This document shows, one piece after another, positions 46,458 to 58,356 of a DNA stretch of 64,000 nucleotides; position 1 is the stretch's first letter, and each line of letters opens with the position of its first letter. Below the pieces are notes generated by a model that had not been told where the DNA came from, ran no database searches, and saw nothing but the letters and a program-made list of their open reading frames with translations. This stretch comes from Cunninghamia lanceolata (taxonomy: Eukaryota > Streptophyta > Pinopsida > Cupressales > Cupressaceae): positions 9,244,501-9,308,500 of the forward strand of contig BSBN01000140.1 of NCBI GenBank assembly GCA_027924645.1, given 5' to 3'. The translations under genes and the position numbers were made by a program.

Positions 46458-48096
46458 GATGGTGTTTTCACAAGTTTAATAATATAAACTGTTTAACCAG
46501 CTTTGAACCTACAATTGCTTCAAAAATTCTTGGGAACTTTGTGAGTAATGTGTTTTCTTTGAGGCTGTAGGTATCCTTCTCTTAGAATATACTCTACAAT
46601 GATCAAAATGAAGACTTCATCCTGTATCTCTTACAAGGAACCCCTCCCCACTGACTCTCCATCTATTTCATGATAGATTTCAGGCCTTCAAAAACATCTT
46701 TTACCGTGCAGGACAGTAACCATATGCAATAAATTTATAAAGGAAAAAAAAGATTTTCTTTAAAGGGGTCTCTCTAGTTATTTGGAACAGTTTGTCAATA
46801 TTTTCTTTCCATGTGAAGTAATATGTTCATACGAGAATCTTTTATCATTTACAGTACTTGCAGACACCCTATTCAGAGACTCACACTTGTTAACAATTTC
46901 CTAAAGTGTTTTCAATGAATGCATTTCGTGCACTCGCTCCAAAAATTGCATTCTATTAGACCACCTTTCTATATTTTAGAGGCCATTCGGTGCCCGATAG
47001 ATAGGCATTGTTATGCAGAAGTAGCATCTAGTTTAAGAGTTATTCATTCGATCACCTATGTACCATAAGAACTATTCGATCTCGTCCTAGACCAACATAA
47101 CCTGTGGGAACCGCCGATGCTGGGAGACTTGACGACTGCTCAGTGGAGAGGTTTACCACTATTGATTGGAAACTTTCACAAACCGGCTCTTTCTGGTAGA
47201 CCTAATGGCCTAGCATATTGAACAACCTTCGAGAGAAAAGAATGGAAATCTGCTACAGAATACGTTTTGAGCTCCAGAGATTTCAAGATTCAATATATTT
47301 CCCACTAGCCGTCAGAGATGATTACAGCGAAGTTTGCATCTCATCCATTGTTGAGTGTCTTTAATCAACTCCATGCCACAGCAGTTTGCCTTTCTAGCGT
47401 TCAATGGTACAACTGGGCGATGCTACCAATAGTTGTTCTCATGGAAGGTTCAATAAATAATGCTATTTGTGATACAAAGTTTGCTAACGATAAATTTGAC
47501 GAAAATGAAGTGGTAGGAGTTCTTAAAGTATTTGTCTTCTTATTCTGAAATAGTTATTGTGTTTCTCTGCCACCTTCGCAACATGCTGACTTTTGGGCAT
47601 CGTGTAGTTTGAAACAACATTCAAGTTTATTTAAGTCATTTTGAGGCACTCCTTGAAACTTTGCAGGAATTGATAACAGTTCTGAAATGAATCATGATGC
47701 CCGATGATTAAGATAATGGCTTGTTTGATCGATGGTGAACATTAGTTTGATAACGGATTAGACATGCTGATTGATAGATAAGTATAGCCATGGCAATATG
47801 TGGCAATGAGTGTGGCCATCATACCATTTACTTCTCCATGGAAAACTTCTCCAACTTAGTGAGTTTATGGTTCACGACTGAGGATGAATCTCGAAACAGT
47901 TATTTATGCCTCCCACCGCTAGCATACATATCGTTATTTGAAGTCATTTTACAACCGGATCTAACACCTTCAGCATTCTTGGTATATTCCACAAATAATT
48001 GGAATTTGGAACCTTTACTTGGATTAGTGAAAGAAATATGCATAACGCATGATGATAATTTATTAGAAAAAGTTGAAATTTTGGGTGGGACAACAA

Positions 48097-48113
48097 CTGG
48101 CTCTATCTGGGGA
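48097..48113 (-). promoter_or_regulatory. Conserved 3' LTR junction motif, element E
   Basis: CTGGCTCTATCTGGGGA on the + strand, one base inside the LTR end ACAACA. Same motif and place as in C and F. Confidence 0.75.
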
Positions 48114-48338
48114 CAAGGACCTAGTGGACACAGAATGAACCTAGAATCATCTGAAAATGAACAATGCCTTAAATCCATTGGGAAAAATAGAGTCAGGAAA
48201 GGGAGAGCTTACTGGAATAACTTCAAAATTGCACAGACAAGCCAAAAATGAAACAAGGAGAGGAACAAAGCAGTAAGAAATGAAACACACCCAAAAATTC
48301 CTAATTAACCTATGTACAAAGACAGAAAACAATCTGTC

Positions 48339-49320
48339 TCACTGATTGAAATGCTTTAGATGTTGCCCATTGTAGGGAAGGGGCAACAGTGTTCCACTCA
48401 TGTATGCGAGATAGAAAGAATTCTCTCCACATGCTTCTCTAATCTGGAACGGTCCTCTCCAGAGAGAATCAAATTTACCATGAAGACCCTTCGGCTCCTT
48501 TTTCTTATCCCACAGTAACACAAGGTCACCATTATTGAATGGTCTTACTCTAGCTTTTTTATCAAATAGTTCTTTCACCCAAGTTTGATGTTCCTTGATC
48601 CTATCAACAACTTTGTCTCTTTGCTCTTCTAACTTAGTGAGATAAGCGATCCTTTTCTCGAGTGTGTCTCTAAACTCTTGGTTCTCAAGTATATCTTGTA
48701 GTTTTAGCGCGGATAGCTCCAAGGGTATTGGCAATTTGGCTTCTATACCAAAGAGTAGCTCAAATGGTGACAATCCAGTGGCTCTCTTCTTGCTCGTGTG
48801 ATCAACCCATAATGCTTCATACAAATGTTTATGCCATGTCCTCTGATTTTCACCAACTAATTTTTAGAGAATGGTGACAATATTCTTATTACTAGCCTCA
48901 GCTTGACCATTCCCTTGAGGATAATAATATGACGCGTGAGAAAGAATGATCCCATATCTATAACAAAAAGATGATATCTCATGAGAAGAGAAGTTAGTGG
49001 CATTGTCGGTGACAATCTTATTTGGTACCCCAAATCTCACTAGAATGTTCTATTTGATAAAATCACAAATTACTTCGGAAGTGGTTTGTTTTACTAGGAT
49101 AGCCTCAATCCATTTAGTAAAATAATCTGTTTCCACAAGAATATGAGTGTGGCCTGTGCTGGAGTGTGGATTGATAGGACCTATAAAATCAAGACCCCAT
49201 TGCTGGAATGGTTCTTCAATGACCACTGGTTTGAGTGGCATAGCTGCAAGTTGTACTTTTCCTTTAAACTGTTGACATGACTCACATTTCTTTACCCATT
49301 CATCTGCATCACGGAACATG
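48339..49320 (-). pseudogene. Integrase of element E
   Basis: 49050-49319 has the Cys pair CESCQQF, PFQQWGLDFIGPI and the first catalytic Asp in VETDYFTKWIEAI. The next part, out of frame after a stop at 49049, has IVTDNATNF (second Asp) and YYPQGNGQAEASNKN (Glu). 48339-48824 is the C-terminal region (LSPFELLFGIEAKLPI, VRPFNNGDLVLLWDKKKEPKGLHGKFDSLWRGPFQI), which binds DNA in this family. Complete motifs but at least two stops. Confidence 0.88.
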
Positions 49321-49406
49321 TCGGGCCAGTAATAGTGATTCCTAAGAATTTTAAATGCGGTAACTGAAGAGGAAAAATGTCCCCCACATGCTTCATTGTG
49401 GAAATT

Positions 49407-50261
49407 CTAGAGTAATTCCTTCTGTTGTTCTTTATCTACACATCGCAAGAATGTGCCATTGATCCCTTTCTTATAGAGAATATTACCCCAAATAATATAT
49501 TTTTCATCTTTTAACTTGATAGTTCTTTTCTCTTTTGGAGTTAGATGAGTCGGGCATTCTCCATATGTAAGAAAGTATGCTATATTTGAGAACCGTTCAT
49601 CTATCAATCCTACAAACAAAACTTGAGGCAGCTTGACATTCTTTTCTGGAGATTCTCCAATTGTGCCATTTTCAGCTATGAGCTTACATAAGCCTCTCCC
49701 TTGTACCAATTTGGTTGGCTTAATATCAATATCATATTCTTGAACTTTGGTAATCCAAGAGGCTCGTTTGTTGACACCTATTTCTTGCTGAGTAAGTATG
49801 GTTTTGATCAAAGTGTCTGATACAAAGACCTTAGAATGTGAATTGAGGATATAGAATCTGAAATGCTTTACTGCCTTGACCACTACATAAGCATGCTTCT
49901 TTGCCAGAGAATAATTCAACTAATGCCTTTTCAAAGGAACACTCATAAATGCAATAGGTGCTTCTATATGATCATCATTTTGTTGTCTCAAGATAGCAGA
50001 TAAAGTATGTTCCGAAGCATAACAATATATAATGAAGTCTTTGGAAAAATTAGGATGAACTAAAACTGGAACATTTGCAATTGCATTTTTAATGTCTTGG
50101 AATGCCCTTTTGCCTTGTTCAGTCCATTTGAAGACCACTTTATCTCTCATCATGTTTACAATGTGGTGAGTTAATTCAGAGAAATATGGTACAAATCTCC
50201 TCAAGAAATTGATCTGGCCAAAGAAGAACCTCACTCTAGGTTTGCTTGATGGTAATGGCAA
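49407..50261 (-). pseudogene. Connection, degenerate RNase H and integrase zinc finger start of element E
   Basis: 49920-50261 has FFGQINFLRRFVPYFSE, then the RNase H start IIYCYASEHTLSAIL: the first catalytic Asp (normally in DAS) is replaced by Tyr. 49407-49919 continues with AYVVVKAVKHFRFYIL and VSDTLIKTILTQQE. A TAG at a Gln codon separates it from the reverse transcriptase. Loss of the first Asp suggests this domain is now structural. Confidence 0.82.
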
Positions 50262-50264
50262 CTT

Positions 50265-51130
50265 CTAGATAGCTTCAACATGTTCAGGATCAATTCGGAT
50301 CCCATCTCTAGACACAATGTGCCCTAGTAGCTTTCCTTCAGTAACCTTGAAAATGGACTTCTTGGGGTTTAGAGAGATTCCTTGCTCGCGGCAACGCTGT
50401 AAGACCATCTCCAGATGTTGAATATGGTCTTCTCTTTTTCTTGAAAAGACAGTGAGATCATCCAAGTACACTACAATAATCTTATTTTTCATGTCACCAA
50501 AGAAGAGGTCCATAGCATGTTGGAATGTTGCACCGGCATTAATCAACCCAAATGGCATTCGATTGTAAGCCAGAGTTCCCCATGGCATTGTGAAAGCAGT
50601 TTTATGTTGATCCTTTAGGGAAACTTGTATCTGATTATACCCAGAAAATCCATCAAGTAATGACATCATTTTAGACCCAACAACGGTTTGTAAAACGTGG
50701 TCCATCACAGGTAGAGGGTAGTTGTCTTTCAAAGACGCTTGGTTAAGATTGCAAAAAATCAACACAAATCCTTATTTCGCCATTCTTTTTCCTCACAGGA
50801 ACTATATTTTCTACCCAAGTTGAATGATGAATAGGATATATAATTCTAGCATTTAACATCTTATCAATCTCTGCAAAGATAGCACTAGCAACTTTAGGAT
50901 TGAATTGCCTCTATTTTTGCCTAAAAGGAGTAGCCCCAGGTTTGAGAGTGATACAATGCTGAAATTTTCCACCCATGAAATTCTTCAAATCCTTATAGCA
51001 CCATGCGAACACGTCCTTGTATTTGACCAATAGGGTGATGAGCTTCTTTCTTTCTTCTGGCGAACATGCTTTGCCAATGCAAACAATTTTTGGATCATCT
51101 TTCGTGCCTATGTATACTTTATCTTACTAA
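50265..51130 (-). pseudogene. Reverse transcriptase of element E
   Basis: 50265-50765 (166 codons) contains NLNQASLKDNYPLPVMDHVL, MSLLDGFSGYNQIQ (first Asp), MPFGLINAGATFQHAMD, and VVYLDDLTVFS (YLDD catalytic pair), then GHIVSRDGIRIDPEHVEA. The N-terminal part (50766-51130: FRQKQR-type text, VNKMLNARI) is in another frame with stops. Catalytic residues are kept. Confidence 0.9.
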
Positions 51131-51480
51131 GAAGAATTGGGATTTTTCTCTTGGGCCTTATTCTTCAAATAACAATTGTGCTTATCAAACAGTTTCTCTA
51201 GAGTAATCACACCTTTTGGGATGGTGTTCCCCTTTAATTGCAACACTTCGTCTTCTACAGAAGTCTCACTTCCTTCAAATAACAAATTGACAAAAGTACC
51301 GGCCTTCTCCAAAAAGGACATGATCTATCTGTCATCATAAAAAACTTGCCAATATTTATCATTATTAGGCATGCTTGGTTGGTATACTAATTCAATCTTA
51401 TATTGATCTTTATTGAACTCTGGATGTGGAAGTAAAAGAGCCGTAGAGACTGCAAGACAATTAGCTTTGGAATTAAGAGT

Positions 51481-51813
51481 TCAAGGAATTGCCTCTATAG
51501 AGAAAGCATCAAAGAACTCTATTTGATCCCATACTAAGTTTTGGTATCTTCTCAACTTGGTGTTCTTTGTTTGAAACTGATTTCTTACGTGCTTGACGAC
51601 TAATTCTGCATCCCCGAGTACTCTCAACATTTTGATTCCTTTCTCTTTGGCAATCTTGAGGCCTAGAAGGAGTGCCTCATATTCTGTTGTATTGTTAGTG
51701 TTGTCAAAAACTAATTTGAAATCCATATGAAACTTCTCTCGTGTAGGTGAAATCAAAACGATTCCAGCTCTTGAACCGGAAGAAGAACAACTACCATCAA
51801 ATTCCATAGTCCA
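51481..51813 (-). CDS. Extra RNase H domain upstream of the reverse transcriptase, element E
   Basis: C-terminal third of an open frame (51481-52254). Begins WTMEFDGSCSSSGSRAG and has all three main acids: Asp in FDGS (residue 153 of that frame), Glu in TEYEALLLGL (191) and Asp in LGDAELVV (215). The end AIP.TLNSKANCLA is the RNase HI tail, cut by a TGA at what is usually Arg. The domain therefore looks catalytically complete and more like cellular/archaeal-type RNase HI than the usual Gypsy RNase H. A linker (51127-51321, GVITLEKLF) joins it to the reverse transcriptase. Confidence 0.88.
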   Translation of the reverse strand, partial: WTMEFDGSCSSSGSRAGIVLISPTREKFHMDFKLVFDNTNNTTEYEALLLGLKIAKEKGIKMLRVLGDAELVVKHVRNQFQTKNTKLRRYQNLVWDQIEFFDAFSIEAIP

Positions 51814-52330
51814 AAGACTAGAAGACATATCAAGAGAGGTAACCTCAGGGACTATCTCCTTTTCTTGCATAAGCATATATGTTCTAGGCCTAGTTTCTTC
51901 ATAACGTATCTCTGCCCTAGGATCATCTGATTTTAGGACTGTATACTTTGCCTTGGGTTCTGGATTTAGTCTGACTTTTTTTCCATTGATTGGGATTAAG
52001 GCATGGGACCAATCTAGTTGTATTTCTCCACCTAAATCCTTACAAAAACTTCTACTAAGTAGCATGCCATAGCTTGCAGGAATGTCAGCAACTAGGATAG
52101 TAAGCTTTAGTTTCTTTTCGGGGAAAGTAGATGAAGCGACTTGTGCATCTTTCAGTTGACCTACTAATGGGACCATTTTAGACTTCATTGAGTAGACTTT
52201 ACCTGAGGGTTTATTTAATGACAAACTGAGAGCATGAGCAACTTTAGCAGGCATAACATTGTCAGAAGCACTGGAATCTATTATGCAGTTGCTTAGTTTA
52301 CAGCCAACTATATATAATGAGACATAGAAT
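51814..52330 (-). pseudogene. Protease of element E
   Basis: CIIDSSASDNVMP (about 52245-52285) is the aspartic protease site with Ser for the Gly of DSGAS. SYGMLLSRSFCKDLGG follows at about residues 61-76 of the open frame 51481-52254, and QLDWSHALIPI after it. It is fused in frame to the extra RNase H. Confidence 0.8.
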
Positions 52331-52422
52331 GGGTCAGGCTTATCTGGGAGAACAACATTTACCAGCGAGGCATCTTTTTGTGGAGATTCACTGAAGAGAT
52401 CATCATGAGAAAGTTCTTCATG

Positions 52423-54425
52423 CTACAAATTGCTCGATTGTTGATGTACTGAAGAAGAAGGATTTGGTTTTCCTTTAACAATATGTAGCAACCTCTCCAA
52501 CTGCTGTGGATTCAATTTCAAGTAATCAAGTTGAGAAATCTGCACTTTTGTTTTCTTGCAATGTTCTACGAAATCAAATGCATCATCAAACAAAGGAGAT
52601 GAATCACCAAGAGTAAGACCTTGTGTACCTTTATCTTTAGTGGTAGTAAGAGGCTGGTTCTCCAGAGTGTTTTCTTGATAAAATCTTAGGAGTAGTGTCA
52701 GAAACTTTATTAGCAAATTCAGCCTTGGCTTTTTCTTCATTCTTCTGATACTGGTTTCTTATAGAAGCATTACAAGAATGATTATTGATATCACTAACCC
52801 CTTCTCTTTCATCATCAAATTCATACTCAAGGAAACCGATTGTGGGTTGTCCATAGGTCTCACTCACCTTGTCTTCTTGAGAGACATATTCTTCTATTTT
52901 CTCGCTTGATAGATTCATCTGCATGAACCTTGCCATTTCAGGACAAGTGCTGCCATCATGGTCAGTAGTCAGATGAAAATCACACATAGCCACAGTTTGC
53001 TTCTGACTGGAAGAAGGGTGTTCAATGGCTAGCCTTTGTACTGGCGGAGGAAGCCTCGGTGGCTTGTTCTGTTGATACGGTACATAATTTCTCCTAGGTA
53101 TATCCTGATATAGCGGAGGTGGATTATGCGGAAGTTGTTTCTTAAGAAGGAGCAAATCATTGGCTAGGTTCTAAATCATCGGGTCTATAGTGGATGGATT
53201 AGAAGACTATGCTTTCCATTTCTACAAGTCTTTATTCCATTTTCTGGTAGTCAATAAATCATCTTCAATTTCAATGGCCGTGGTCTATGTAGCTTCTAAA
53301 TCAACCACTTGTGCTCTTCTCAAATGAAAACTTATATCTGGAGGTTGTGCATTTAGGAAGAAACATTTTTGATTTTGCATAGTTGGTCTTTTAGCATTTT
53401 CAATTCTATTCACCAACTTGTTAAAATGGGCTACAAACTCCCGCATCGACTCATGAATCTCTTTCTTCATTTGAGTAAGTTGTGCTAATAATGCATGCTC
53501 ATCTTTAGCACTTTTGAAATGGTCTTCAAAATTTTGGCGTATAATTGCCCATGAGTTTATAGTTATGACAGGAAAATGTTGAAACCATTCTACTACTCCT
53601 TCAGTCAAAGATTCTACAAACAACCAGACATAAACATCTTCGTGCATAACACCTAGAACACCGCATGCGGCAAAGAAGGCATTAATATGCTCATCTGTAG
53701 AAACTTTTCCATCTCCAGTGAATTTGGGTAAGAATTTCCTGGATCCATGTGGTAAGTCATGCAATTGATTTCCCAAGGCAAGGGGACCAATAGCTGCTCC
53801 CCAAGGCACAGGTTGAGCCATTTGTAGTGGTGGAGTTGGTTGAAGATTTATGACAATAGGAACTGCAGTCCCATGCAAGGTCAATGCTTGATATATGGAA
53901 GAGGAGACAGAGGTTCTAGTAGGACTTCTTGCTGGTGAAGGAGGTCTACTAAAATATTTAATATTCCTTCTTGGGGGAATAAAAGATTGAGAAAAATCAA
54001 GATTTGCTAGCTTTTCAAAATCAGGATCCAGGATACCCTTTTCATGGTCTCCTCTGGTATACCTCTTGGTGGCTAGGTTGATTGATTATTTGAACAGGAT
54101 TCATAAGACAATATTCCTAAATAGTTCAAATAGGTGGACCAACTTGTCTATCCCTTCTTGGAGCTATTTGAATAGGAGCATGCCTATTAGCTATTTCCAA
54201 TTCTGCTTCTGCAATACCCTAAGCTATTAACCGAGAACGAATATGAATTTCCGTTCCTATATTTTCTTCTTCGTCAAGTACTGCATCTACTTCTTGATAT
54301 TGGTGATTTGACCTCCTATATCTCCAAGCCAATACTCATAAGTTAGTAATTATATCTTATTGCTCAAGATCCAGCCAATTAACATTAGGTTGTAAAATAG
54401 GTCCAGCTCTACATTGTAGAACCAT
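52423..54425 (-). pseudogene. Gag of element E
   Basis: A start ATG at 54425 (MVLQCRAGPILQPNVNW) begins a frame with stops. 53285-53884 (199 codons) is the capsid: FLPKFTGDGKVSTDEHINAFF, VWLFVESLTEGVVEWFQHFP, LLAQLTQMKKEIHESMREF. 52637-53155 carries a CDFHLTTDHDGSTC zinc-type motif, as in Tat Gag, and PTIGFLEYEFDDE. 52423-52740 is the hydrophilic join to protease, including LNPQQLERLLHIV. Acts as the particle protein in this family. Confidence 0.88.
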
Positions 54426-54500
54426 ATTTATTGATCAGAAAAATTTTCTATGAACACATTAAGGTGACTTTTCAAACAAAAGAAGTGTTTTTGAATAGTA

Positions 54501-54518
54501 TCCCCAATAGAGTTGCCA
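54501..54518 (-). promoter_or_regulatory. Primer binding site of element E
   Basis: The minus strand reads TGGCAACTCTATTGGGGA, six bases after the 5' LTR. It is close to the TGGCGACTCTGCTGGGGA type of Tat elements. Confidence 0.82.
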
Positions 54519-54524
54519 TAAATC

Positions 54525-57500
54525 TGTTGGTAAACAGATTTGTTGCTTTAAAATAATCTTCTTGAGTAACTCTGTTTGCCCTTGGATTAACAACAACCTA
54601 CTCACAACAGTTGAAGAATTACAGGTTTATGTCGATTCCTCTCTGCGCTTAAGAGGGGCAGCTCCCTTGTATGATAGGGATATTTGGATTTTATGGAATT
54701 ATAAGAACAAAAACAAAGAAATAACAAACAGTAATGATGAAATAAGAGTTAAACTTGTGAATTTAAGTTCCATGCATCCAAGTAGAGATACAAAAACTTG
54801 ATGTGAAATATCTTTCTCACAATGCAACTTTGAAAGGAAAGCACATGATCATTATTGACGAAACATACGAATACCAATAACAACACATGAAATCAAGTTG
54901 AACACACATTCAAAATTTTTATTGCTTTCAAACTTGAATAACACTATTCGAGTCTTTCATACACTATCATGTGAAAAAGTGGAACCCCCCCATTTTGTTT
55001 GAATTACAATGATATATTTATAGGTGAGGTTAGTAACCACCTAGGGTGACTACCTCAACCACTTTTTATAACTACTTGGAGTAACCAACTCCCTCTTTAA
55101 GTGCATTGATTTTGAATAACTAATTTTCTTTTACAAAGCTAGTTGCTTAGAATAACTACCTCACTTAGGCACTTCAAATAATTATCATGTGAGAAATAGT
55201 TAGGATGCACCTAACTTTACAATCAAAAGAGAGAAGATCAGACTCGAAGGAGAAGACTCAATCATGATCATTATTTACAAAACAAGCCAAAAATCATGAC
55301 TTGAGCTACACACAAACACAACAAAAATGAAAACTATACAATATGCAAACTCACATTTACTCTCTGCTTGTCGATGGCGCCATTGACGGAGTGGTGAACT
55401 CTGGAAACTAATTTTGTAGACTGAATTCTCTTTTTCTAAACATTCTGAAAAGTCAAATGGCTGGGGTGACAGATTTGCCCTTAGGAATCAGGGTGTTTGC
55501 TATCCTCATCTTCCAAGTTTTCAGGCACTTGTGGACATTACTCAATTCTGCCACCATACTTGGTATTTGGGAGACAAAAATCTTCAATGAAGTATAGAGA
55601 TCGATCAACTTGTCCATTGTGTTCTCGTCGAAAACTTCTCTGTTGAAAAGTTGTTGATCAATCATATTCTGAAAATCATCTTGAATTACCTATGATTCTC
55701 CCATCAATGATGCATTCAGGAGGATGGCACTGAGCTGATCCTAAAGTTTTGTAGATAATCGTTCACAAGAAAGCATCATCCTTTCCTGTTCTATTGAAAC
55801 TTGGTTAATAATTACTAATTTCCAACTTATGCTCTCTGTCCAAATTTCCAAGTAATTCTCTTCTATACCAGGTAGGATCTTTTCTGCTATGAGGATATTA
55901 AAATCAATCTCCATCATTTTCACAAAATCTTTCAGGATATCCTTCCAAACAGCTTCTTCTTTCCTAACATTTTTCAACTCTTTTTCAATGACCTCTTTTT
56001 TGATCAAGGATTCATCATACATTGCCTTTGCCTTAATAATGAAATCAAATGCAATGGATTTGATTTTGTTCACCCAATTTTCAATGGCTTTTCCATAAAC
56101 TTGATATTCTGCAAACTGTCAATAGTACCTTTTTCAATTTCTCCTTCTTAGCCCCAGATGGTTGACTGATGATTAATGCTAAGTGGCATGGTAGAAGTGT
56201 CAACTATGTTCTTCAAATAAGAAGATAGACTCTGTACTTGTTTTAACTGATCTTTCGACTGCTTCTCCCTTTCAGTCCTTTCTACAAGCCTTGCGGCTAT
56301 GACATTGAAATTTTGTATGTCGGCCTCATGAGTGGATGGGCCCATATCAATCCTCAACACAACAAAGTCCACTGGAGTGGCTTCATTCACATTTCTTTCA
56401 GAAGTGGGCGGAGCTATCTCAAGGCACATGTTTCCTGAATTAGAGTCAGTTTTTATTCTTGAATCCACCTTGATCTTCTTCAGCTTCTCGGATCTCCTGA
56501 AGAGATAAAAAACTGTACTAAATTCAGGAATCACCAGTTCTTCTACCTTACTTTTCTTCAATAGGCTTTGTTTTAACCATGGTAGTGAAAGATCTTTTGA
56601 TAGCTGAAGTGCATTGCCTAATTGGAGGTCTTGTTTTTCAGGTATTGGTGAGGCTACTTTCTCTTCATCTTTTTCTATTTCATACACTGGATCCTTTGAG
56701 GAAGGTGGCTCCATAACTGAAGTAGAATGTGGTACTTCAAGGAGAGGGGATTCAATGAGTATGGAAGAAGATGTGGTCGGTATGGCTTCATCAAACTCTG
56801 GATCAAATAAGACTTCTTCTTGTTCCTTTTCTTCTCTTGAAGTAGAACCTATCTCTTTTTCCTTTGACCTTGGTTTCTTCTTCTTTTTCCTAGCTTCATC
56901 TCCACATATGTTTTGAAGATTGCTTCTCCTCGGAGGGTCTTCATCTCCACCACTTCCTTGGATTCTCTGGTGAGAAAGAACATCAATAACTATTGTGTGG
57001 GAAGGAACTGATGAAGTGGAACAGTCCTGGTCATTCTTCCTCTTGGTGTCTCTTTCCTATTTACTGGTCTCGTTGCGGTCATCTAGAATATCTTCTTCTT
57101 GATCTAGGCTTCTGACTTCTTGATCACGAAACTGGTTCTTTCTCTGACATCTCTAACCTATGGATCTGCCCAATTAATAGCAGGAAGAGGTTGAGCCTGA
57201 ATTTCTTCAAAATAGAAGGGATCAATTAGATCCGATTCATCATCTTGAATGCCTTCAACGACCCATTCCATCTTGAAATCTTGAATTGGTTTCAAGGTAA
57301 ACCTTGTCCAATCTCTTTTTCAGACCTCAAACTCATCTTCACAATCTTCCCAAAAGTCTTTGAGATTGGGGAAATGAAGGTATTCAGGACCAAGCTTCAA
57401 ATTATTCTTGGCATATCCCTTGCTGTCGAAGGGGAATCTCATCTAGTATGTATACAATTTGATCATGGCTAGGGCCTTTTCCATATTTTCATCCCTCGAG

Positions 57501-58356
57501 CTGGATTCACACTTGTAGTGACCAAGACAAATAGGGAATGCCACCCCTTGTTCTTCCTATCTCGACATTTCTTTTGAACTAATACTAGCTGTCTGTAAAG
57601 CTCGACCAAAACAAGCTTGTCAACCACATACCTTTGTAATTTAGAAGGGTAACCATCAAATCCTCCAAATCGAAGATAGGTGAACCTTGGAAACTGAATG
57701 AAGTAGCTACCATACTTCTTTATCAACAATGATGCTTCTTTTGAAATTCTGAGAGCTATTTTTCCTTGAAGTAACCTTACTACAAGCATTGTGAAAGCAT
57801 CATTCACTCGTCTGAAACATACAAAGCTTTGTTCTAATTGCAACTGCCTATAGTAATCATAAACTTGTGTTTCCTGATTAAAGACACCTGTGGTAGTTAA
57901 ACTAGGCCATGATCTCAAATTGGCAATTGCATATACCAAGTAGGATGACATGTGGAATCGTTGATTGGTCTTGAAGTGAATTAGCTGGTCATGTATGCAA
58001 TCACTGATAAGGCAACCCCAATCAATAAATTGTTTTCCTACGGATATTTCAATGATGAAGAGATACATCCACATTTCAAACTTGGTTGAGTCTGGGTTGC
58101 CTGTCAACCTGTGAAGAAGGGTAATCAGATAGAAGATCTCTTTGATAAAAAGAGAATGGTGTAGTGTCTTAGGAAGTTGCGACTGTTCGCCTCTCGGTTT
58201 TACCATCCATTCCTTAGCCAAATTGTTCAAGCATTTGCTCCTGTTGTCACTAATGTACTTGTAGGCCTTCTGTTTATCAACATAGATGAACTTTTCTTTG
58301 TATGGCAATCGAAGAATGATGGCGATAGAAATCCCATCGACTTTGGCCATTAGGTG
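54525..58356 (-). repeat. 5' LTR of element E, truncated by element F
   Basis: Aligns with 42388-46200 of the other LTR from TGTTGGTAAACAG up to GGCCATTAGGTG, where element F begins. The remaining ~1.9 kb should resume to the right of F, outside the window. The TATA box is at 55015-55022. Confidence 0.88.
55450..58351 (-). pseudogene. Long ORF inside the 5' LTR of element E
   Basis: Same coding region as 43290-46457. The N-terminal half is open for 293 codons (57469-58350) with TGNPDSTKFEMWMYLFI, HDQLIHFKTNQRFHMSS and YGSYFIQFPRFTYL; a 1 bp loss near 57545 then shifts the frame. 56148-56714 (188 codons, MEPPSSKDPVYEIEKDEEK to the HQSTIWG end) keeps an SERNVNEATPVDFVVL segment that the other copy has lost. 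55741-56073 and 55453-55665 are the helical end. Element F interrupts the frame near its start, so the first ~100 codons lie beyond F. Confidence 0.78.

Larger units (their letters stand above)
42388..48095 (-). repeat. 3' LTR of element E
   Basis: In sense order it has an upstream part without a recognised feature (46458-48095), a long ORF (43290-46457), a TATA box (42891-42898) and about 500 bp to the LTR end. A C homopolymer (42851-42858) just after the TATA box also occurs in the other LTR. + strand frames at 47318-47548 and 47790-48251 are antisense; the second runs across the LTR junction and is not called. Confidence 0.88.

Noticed and set aside
47790..48251. 153-codon + strand frame at the end of element E's 3' LTR
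   Set aside because: It runs across the LTR junction into the pol side and is antisense to the element, so it cannot be an LTR gene as such; no domain seen.
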